Part shown: positions 59,209 through 64,000 of the stretch, one piece after another
Layout: every line of letters begins with the position of its first letter
Numbering within the stretch: the stretch's first letter is position 1
From: Glaciimonas sp. PCH181
Lineage (GTDB): Bacteria; Pseudomonadota; Gammaproteobacteria; Burkholderiales; Burkholderiaceae_D
Length of the DNA: 64,000 nt
NCBI RefSeq assembly: GCF_003056055.1
Contig: NZ_PYFP01000002.1
Coordinates: 124,001 to 188,000 of the forward strand
Direction: 5' to 3'
Position numbers and translations under genes: made by a program
The notes under the pieces: model-generated
Told to the model about the DNA's origin: nothing
Database searches by the model: none
Seen by the model: only the letters and a program-made list of their open reading frames with translations

Positions 59209-59865
59209 TTATTTCAAGCGGCAGTTCAACAACCAATAATGCTCCATCCGCAAAATCCGCAAATCCCGCGTATCCGACGCCAGACGCTTGCGCAAATTAC
59301 TATCGCTAGGGAAATTTTTCAAAATTTCATAACGATCACCGTCAGGAACGCCCGGCAAACGCCGATGCTGAAACGTATTTCCCTTCAAATCGGTGCGCGC
59401 GATAGTGGTGCTGCTGCCCTCAACATAACTATTGTCCAGCATTACCATTAATGTATTCGAGCCCAACTTTTCACGCATGTGCGTCAAAAATCTGTTTTGA
59501 TCTTCGCGCGCAATGTGCGACCACAAGAAACCAAAAAAGACCGCAGTGTAAGGACGGTCAAGCTGAAGATTAAAAGCATCGGCCAAAGCAAAATGCACTT
59601 TCTCCGGCGGGAAACCCTTCGCCTGTGCCAATTTCATCACTTCCGGATTGATATCAGTGGCCGTCACGGATTTTGCCGAAGCAGCCAACTGCTCTGTCCA
59701 GAATCCTGTACCGCAGCCAAGCTCCAGCACATCATGGCCATCCAGCAGTTCTTGCACGCGCACTTGTAGCGTCAACAACTCATCTTGACGTTCTGGGCGG
59801 GTGTAAATCTCTTCATACGAAGCGGCGCGTTTGGCGTAATACTCCGCCATATCATTTTTAACCAT
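59209..59865 (-). CDS. class I SAM-dependent methyltransferase
   Basis: Soluble methyltransferase of 218 residues with unknown substrate. Motif I is VLELGCGTGFWTEQ (46-59), the acidic ribose-binding residue is in VTATDINPEVM, and a FALADAFNLQL motif follows. Its ATG lies inside the end of clcA (8-bp overlap), so translation is probably coupled to the channel gene. I see no sequence hint of ubiquinone, tRNA or rRNA specificity. Confidence 0.9.
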   Translation of the reverse strand: MVKNDMAEYYAKRAASYEEIYTRPERQDELLTLQVRVQELLDGHDVLELGCGTGFWTEQLAASAKSVTATDINPEVMKLAQAKGFPPEKVHFALADAFNLQLDRPYTAVFFGFLWSHIAREDQNRFLTHMREKLGSNTLMVMLDNSYVEGSSTTIARTDLKGNTFQHRRLPGVPDGDRYEILKNFPSDSNLRKRLASDTRDLRILRMEHYWLLNCRLK

Positions 59866-61201
59866 TTTCTGACTTTCTTAAATCCGGTAAAACAATCTGT
59901 GATGCACAAGCCAGTCGATAGCGCTCTGACAGTGCGTCATATAAGGGTGGTGCAAAAAAACGTGATACCCGACTGGCAATCAAAGCAGTTGCCATCAGCG
60001 AAATCACCAATGCATGGCCGTTAATCATTTCCATCACAATTACAAAAGCCGTGATCGGCGACTGCGTTACTGCAGCCAGATAACCGACCATCGCCAACGC
60101 AATCAACATCTGCAACGAGGTGTTATCGAATAACAGATGCAGCAAGTTACCAAAGCCAGCACCAATCGATAGCGATGGTGCAAAAATACCGCCGGGAATG
60201 CCGGGCAGATAAGAGCCAACCATCGACGCCATCTTTAAAAAGGGATACAGCACAGGTAAATGATCGCCCGCTAGTAAACTCTTAGCCTCAAAATAGCCGC
60301 TGCCAAAAGTAGTTCCAGCGGCTACGACACCAATCAGCGCGACTACTAAACCACATAAACCGCCGAACACCACCGGCCGATCGCGTCGCAGAACTTGTAC
60401 TTTAGTGGGTATCCAGCGCGCTGTATTGAGCAGCAACCAGCAAAAAATGCCGCCAGCAACGCCCGTCACCAAACCTGTTACGACCACCGCCACTGCCAGC
60501 ATATTAGTCAGACCGCCAGCAATCTGGATGGTGCCGAAATAGGTATAGTTGCCATTTAGGCCAAGGGCGACAACACCGGCAAAAATAATCACGGTGATAA
60601 CGACGCCGCTGGCGCGATGCTCAAAACTGCGGGTTAACTCTTCAATCGCAAAGACGATCCCGGCCAATGGCGTATTGAAGGCGGCTGACAATCCTGCGGC
60701 TGCCCCAGCCAAAATCAAACGCCGTTCGAGCGCGGCGCTGGCACGCGGATATAGCCGCCGCAAATTAAACATCAACGCCGCACCGACCTGCACTGTCGGT
60801 CCTTCGCGCCCTATCGTGAAACCGCCAAGGATCGCCATAAAAGAAATCCCGATCTTCCCCGCCAGAATTTTCAGCGACAACAGCGACAAACCGCGCTGCG
60901 TGGTGTCTTCTTCCAGTGTGGCGATGACTTGCGGAATTCCGCTACCCTCTGAACCGGGGAAAAAGCGCCGCGTCAGCCAGACACACAAGACCCCAGCCAA
61001 CGGCGTAATAATAATCGGCAACCAGAAATGGGCCTGCTGCATACTACGAAAAATCTCGGAACCAGCATCAATCAGGCGCGCATACAACACTGCGACCAAA
61101 CCGACCAATACCGCACCCAACCATAAAATGCCAAATTTACGCCATACGCGCCGTAAATGACGCAGCGTCTGACCAGATATATTTGTTGGGAGCAGGTTCA
61201 T
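59858..61201 (-). CDS. clcA: ClC-family chloride transporter
   Basis: Integral membrane Cl-/H+ antiporter or channel, 447 residues. The three ClC selectivity motifs are intact: GSEGSGIPQ, GREGPTVQ (with the gating glutamate equivalent to E148 of E. coli ClcA) and GSYLPGIPGGIFAPS. The inner proton glutamate (E203 equivalent) appears to be kept in GIVFAIEEL, which favours an antiporter. No CBS domains follow. It overlaps the downstream methyltransferase gene by 8 bp. Confidence 0.95.
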   Translation of the reverse strand: MNLLPTNISGQTLRHLRRVWRKFGILWLGAVLVGLVAVLYARLIDAGSEIFRSMQQAHFWLPIIITPLAGVLCVWLTRRFFPGSEGSGIPQVIATLEEDTTQRGLSLLSLKILAGKIGISFMAILGGFTIGREGPTVQVGAALMFNLRRLYPRASAALERRLILAGAAAGLSAAFNTPLAGIVFAIEELTRSFEHRASGVVITVIIFAGVVALGLNGNYTYFGTIQIAGGLTNMLAVAVVVTGLVTGVAGGIFCWLLLNTARWIPTKVQVLRRDRPVVFGGLCGLVVALIGVVAAGTTFGSGYFEAKSLLAGDHLPVLYPFLKMASMVGSYLPGIPGGIFAPSLSIGAGFGNLLHLLFDNTSLQMLIALAMVGYLAAVTQSPITAFVIVMEMINGHALVISLMATALIASRVSRFFAPPLYDALSERYRLACASQIVLPDLRKSENG

Positions 61202-61499
61202 TTAATGGGGTCAAAGGCGGCATTATAAATTATTGTAGGGTGCGCATGACTTTATGACCGCGAATCTGCAAAGATTAACGGGGCAAGGCTTGCCATTTAT
61301 TTGTATTTGTATTGGTACTTAACTACCAGATAAAGGCAGGACTTCTGCAAAAAGGGAAGATTCCGCGTATGATTCTCAGTCTACAAATAATTTCCGCTGT
61401 GTCCATTGAGTAACAAAAGAATTTGCTGCAACTGCCCGCAAATCACCTTCTCGGGCGTCTGTTAGCAACTCAGCTCAATGGCCTCATCACTACATCACA

Positions 61500-63095
61500 A
61501 TGGCTCTTCATTCTGCCGCCGCACACTCGAGCGAGCAAGTACTCCCTTTTCGTGAATCTTTAATGGCAATGCTGGGCGTGGCGTTCGTCATCATGCTGGT
61601 AGCGCTAGACTCCACCATCGTCGGCACCGCTTTACCCACTATTGTGGCCGAACTCAAAGGCTTCGATTTATACGCCTGGGTTGCCACTTCCTATCTCCTC
61701 ACCTCGGTTATTACCGTCCCAATCTTCGGCCGACTTGGCGACTATTACGGTCGTAAGCCATTTGTCATTGTCTCAATTATCTTATTCACTGCCGCCTCAA
61801 TCCTGTGCGGTATGGCTGACAGCATGCTATGGCTAGTCATTGGGCGTGGCGCGCAGGGAATCGGGGGCGGCATGCTGGTCGGTACTGCTTTTGCCTGCAT
61901 CCCCGATCTATTCCCCGGTGCCCGGGTCCGCTTGCGCTGGCAAGTCATGATGAGCACCGCGTTCGGTATCGCGACTGCCGTCGGTCCATCGCTCGGTGGA
62001 TTTTTAACCCAATACTGGGGCTGGCGCTGGGTATTTTTTGTAAATCTGCCAGTCGGTCTATTGTCCCTATTTTTTGTGTGGAAGTATTTGCCGCATCTGC
62101 GTCATACCGATCCTGACGCCAAGATCCGCCTCGACTGGCCGGGCGCGCTACTAATTACGTCCTCGCTTGGTTGCTTGCAATTGTTCGTCGAAATGCTCCC
62201 CAAGCATGGCTTGACGGTTGGGATGCTGGCACTGCTGCTCGCCAGTATTGCTTCGTTCGTTGCGCTATGGAAATGGGAACATCACGCGCCGCAGCCGATC
62301 CTGCCGTTCGATCTATTATTCCATCCGAAATTGTCGGCGCTATTCCTGCTATCGGTGCTTAGCGGCTTTTCGATGTTTTCATTGATGTTTTTTGCGCCGT
62401 TGCTGTATCAGGGCGGTTTTGGCTTGTCACCGCAAGAAGCCGGTTTGTTAATTACCCCGTTGGTGGCCTGCATTATGATCGGCAGCATTTCTAACGGTCG
62501 GATTATCACCCGTATCAAAAACCCGATGATCATGTTGTATATCGGCTTTATTCTGCTGGCATTGTCGTGCCTGGGCGTCGTGATATCAAATCGCTGGACC
62601 TCGCATGGCGTGATCGCCGTGTTCATGCTGCTGGGTGGACTAGGATTAGGCTTCATCTTGCCAAATCTGACCGTATTTATTCAACAAGAAGCTGGCCGTG
62701 AAAATCTGGGGATCGCCACCGCGTTGTTGCAATCTCTGCGCATGATCGGCAGCATGCTGGGAACCGCCATCACCGGTACGCTTATCAATCACCTATACGC
62801 TGGCAGCGTACGACAAGCGCTAGAAGGCGATAAGGCAGAACAATGGCTCTCCAGCTTTAGCGACCCGCAAATTCTGATCAGTCATGAAACACAAATGACT
62901 GTTCTAAAACAATTGGCGGATGCAGGTCACAACGGTCAGCTATTAATAGAGGCAGCGCGCGATGGGCTAATCGGATCGATACATGCAGGCGTAGGCGTGG
63001 CGGTGGTCGTGACTGTCATCGCTATCGGACTCGTTAGCCGGGTGCCGAAAGTAACGTTACATCTGCAACCTGAACCGGCCGTAGTCGGTGAATAA
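61500..63095 (+). CDS. MFS multidrug transporter, DHA2 (EmrB/QacA) family
   Basis: Proton-driven exporter of 531 residues with about 14 membrane helices. The hallmark motif C-like start LGVAFVIMLVALDSTIVGTALPTIV and motif A GRLGDYYGRKP are present; RGAQGIGGGMLVG follows as in the DHA2 group. The ATG has no clear ribosome binding site. No EmrA-type membrane fusion protein or adjacent regulator is present, so it likely acts alone in the inner membrane. The substrate is unknown. Confidence 0.92.
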   Translation: MALHSAAAHSSEQVLPFRESLMAMLGVAFVIMLVALDSTIVGTALPTIVAELKGFDLYAWVATSYLLTSVITVPIFGRLGDYYGRKPFVIVSIILFTAASILCGMADSMLWLVIGRGAQGIGGGMLVGTAFACIPDLFPGARVRLRWQVMMSTAFGIATAVGPSLGGFLTQYWGWRWVFFVNLPVGLLSLFFVWKYLPHLRHTDPDAKIRLDWPGALLITSSLGCLQLFVEMLPKHGLTVGMLALLLASIASFVALWKWEHHAPQPILPFDLLFHPKLSALFLLSVLSGFSMFSLMFFAPLLYQGGFGLSPQEAGLLITPLVACIMIGSISNGRIITRIKNPMIMLYIGFILLALSCLGVVISNRWTSHGVIAVFMLLGGLGLGFILPNLTVFIQQEAGRENLGIATALLQSLRMIGSMLGTAITGTLINHLYAGSVRQALEGDKAEQWLSSFSDPQILISHETQMTVLKQLADAGHNGQLLIEAARDGLIGSIHAGVGVAVVVTVIAIGLVSRVPKVTLHLQPEPAVVGE

Positions 63096-63112
63096 CGACT
63101 AACTAACTGATT

Positions 63113-63152
63113 AAGCGACCGGACGAGATTTCCAACGTTTCCCCGGTCGCTT
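63113..63152 (+). terminator. terminator after the MFS gene
   Basis: Stem AAGCGACCGG (63113-63122) and CCGGTCGCTT (63143-63152) around a 20-base loop, followed by TATTCG. The T-run is short, so strength is moderate. Confidence 0.6.
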
Positions 63153-63202
63153 TATTCGTCACACCTCCCGCACTAATTACATTTCCAGCCCGGCAAAGCA
63201 CT

Positions 63203-63227
63203 TAAGCGCATGTCTAACATGCGCTTA
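63203..63227. other. perfect hairpin before the small lipoprotein gene
   Basis: An 11-bp stem TAAGCGCATGT/ACATGCGCTTA with loop CTA, 84 bp before the lipoprotein start. It has no T-run and is as likely a protein-binding palindrome as an RNA hairpin. Confidence 0.5.
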
Positions 63228-63310
63228 CAATTAACACACGCTCGTTGCACATGAGCGACGAAGCCGATGGCATCCTGATTACCTGGAAATTCAACTAGGA
63301 AGGATAAAAC

Positions 63311-63433
63311 ATGAAAAAGCTACTTAAATTGGCAGTGTTAGGCGCGCTTCTCAGCACCATGTTAGCGGGTTGTATCGTCGTCCCGGCACGTGGTGGTTAT
63401 TACGAGCGCCCTTATCACGAGAACCGCTATTAA
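63311..63433 (+). CDS. 40-residue lipoprotein
   Basis: A tiny lipoprotein: MKKLLKLAVLGALL, then the lipobox LAGC with Cys21 and a 19-residue tail rich in Tyr, Arg and His (RGGYYERPYHENRY). A strong AGGAAGG ribosome binding site precedes the ATG. Similar short lipoproteins with Tyr/Pro/His-rich tails are common in Burkholderiales, with no known function. The gene is well supported by ribosome binding site and lipobox. Confidence 0.75.
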   Translation: MKKLLKLAVLGALLSTMLAGCIVVPARGGYYERPYHENRY

Positions 63434-63489
63434 TCCTGCTGCATCACCCTCCCCAACAGCGCGTCCCCAAGACGCGATGTTGGCATTTT

Positions 63490-64000
63490 TTACAACTCAT
63501 ACATATCTTTTTCACCATTCATGACTTGTTCAATCAGCTTCCGATTCATCGTCGGCGCTAACAACTCAATAAATGTGTACACATAACTGCGCAAATAAGC
63601 CCCTTGCTTGACTGCCGCCCGCGAGACATTGGTGCCAAACAAATGACCAACCTTAATCGCCCGCAGCCCGGTATCGCGCTCAGCATCAAATGCCATTCCA
63701 GCAATAATCCCAACACCCATCCCTAGTTCAACGTAAGTTTTGATGACATCGGCATCAATCGCCTCCAGCAATACATCCGGCTTCAGATTGCGTAATGAAA
63801 ACGCATGATCGATCTTGCTGCGTCCGGCAAAAGCACTATCGTAAGTAATCAGCGGATACGCCGCGATTTCTTCCAGAGTAATTGCTTTGGATTGCAATAA
63901 AGGATGTTCTGGTGGCACCACAACCATATGTTCCCATTGATAACATGGCAACGTAATTAAGCCTTCCGCATTTGCAATCGCCTCAGTCGCCAACGCCAGA
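63490..64000 (-). CDS. CysB-like LysR-family regulator, N-terminus beyond window edge
   Basis: C-terminal 169 residues of a LysR regulator, open to the window end with no start. The ATEAIANAEGLITLPCYQW and VVPPEHPLL stretches, then LKPDVLLEAIDADVIKTYVELGMGVGI, are typical of the effector domain of CysB/Cbl, which control sulfate assimilation and sulfonate use with O- or N-acetylserine or APS as signal. CysB and Cbl cannot be told apart from this part. The helix-turn-helix lies outside the window. Confidence 0.88.
   Translation of the reverse strand, partial: LALATEAIANAEGLITLPCYQWEHMVVVPPEHPLLQSKAITLEEIAAYPLITYDSAFAGRSKIDHAFSLRNLKPDVLLEAIDADVIKTYVELGMGVGIIAGMAFDAERDTGLRAIKVGHLFGTNVSRAAVKQGAYLRSYVYTFIELLAPTMNRKLIEQVMNGEKDMYEL

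Overview
The window reads as chromosomal DNA of a betaproteobacterium of the order Burkholderiales, most likely family Oxalobacteraceae. This is an inference from gene order (rluB-scpB next to rimP-nusA-infB-rbfA-truB-typA; metG-DUF3460-scpA-panC) and protein character; no rRNA is present to settle it. Coding density is high, GC looks moderate, and no phage or plasmid genes, integrase, transposase ORF or CRISPR array were seen.

Layout. 1-13.3 kb: the end of an aldo/keto reductase, then a minus-strand translation and RNA block (typA, truB, rbfA, infB, nusA, rimP, rluB, scpB). A 118-bp MITE-like element and a terminator split infB from rbfA, and a terminator-like hairpin sits in the rimP-nusA-infB leader. 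13.7-26.3 kb: a urate/purine catabolism island with uraH, puuE, a class II aldolase, a small tautomerase, a histidine-ammonia-lyase-like enzyme, puuD, a divergent LysR regulator, an NCS2 permease, a fused UraD-AllC protein and an 8-oxoguanine deaminase. 26.4-33.5 kb: a complete four-gene Wadjet (jetABCD) anti-plasmid system. 33.6-40.7 kb: the glycerate pathway (gcl, hyi, glxR, glycerate 2-kinase, pyruvate kinase) with its own divergent LysR gene. 41.8-44.6 kb: a truncated tam remnant and a monomeric isocitrate dehydrogenase. 44.8-46.9 kb: small envelope genes. 47.0-49.0 kb: one tRNA-Ala, two tandem tRNA-Glu and gltX. 49.2-55.4 kb: DUF4399 protein, apbC, metG, DUF3460 protein, scpA, panC. 55.6-64 kb: an orphan solute-binding protein, an MscS-type channel, a methyltransferase overlapping clcA, an MFS pump, a tiny lipoprotein and the end of a CysB-like regulator.

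How the genes fit together. The purine block can make urate from 8-oxoguanine and take it through 5-hydroxyisourate, OHCU and allantoin to allantoate and its first breakdown product. Further breakdown would give glyoxylate, which the gcl block converts through tartronate semialdehyde and glycerate to 2-phosphoglycerate, with pyruvate kinase closing the route. The Wadjet operon lies exactly between these two metabolic halves, bounded by its own hairpins, so it looks like a defence cassette set into a metabolic region.

The most interesting items are the Wadjet locus with two apparent TTG starts, seven TTGCA words phased at 12 bp upstream of the permease, the UraD-AllC fusion, the putative nusA-operon attenuator, the MITE-like element, the inverted repeat pair around the glycerate kinase, and the tam remnant.
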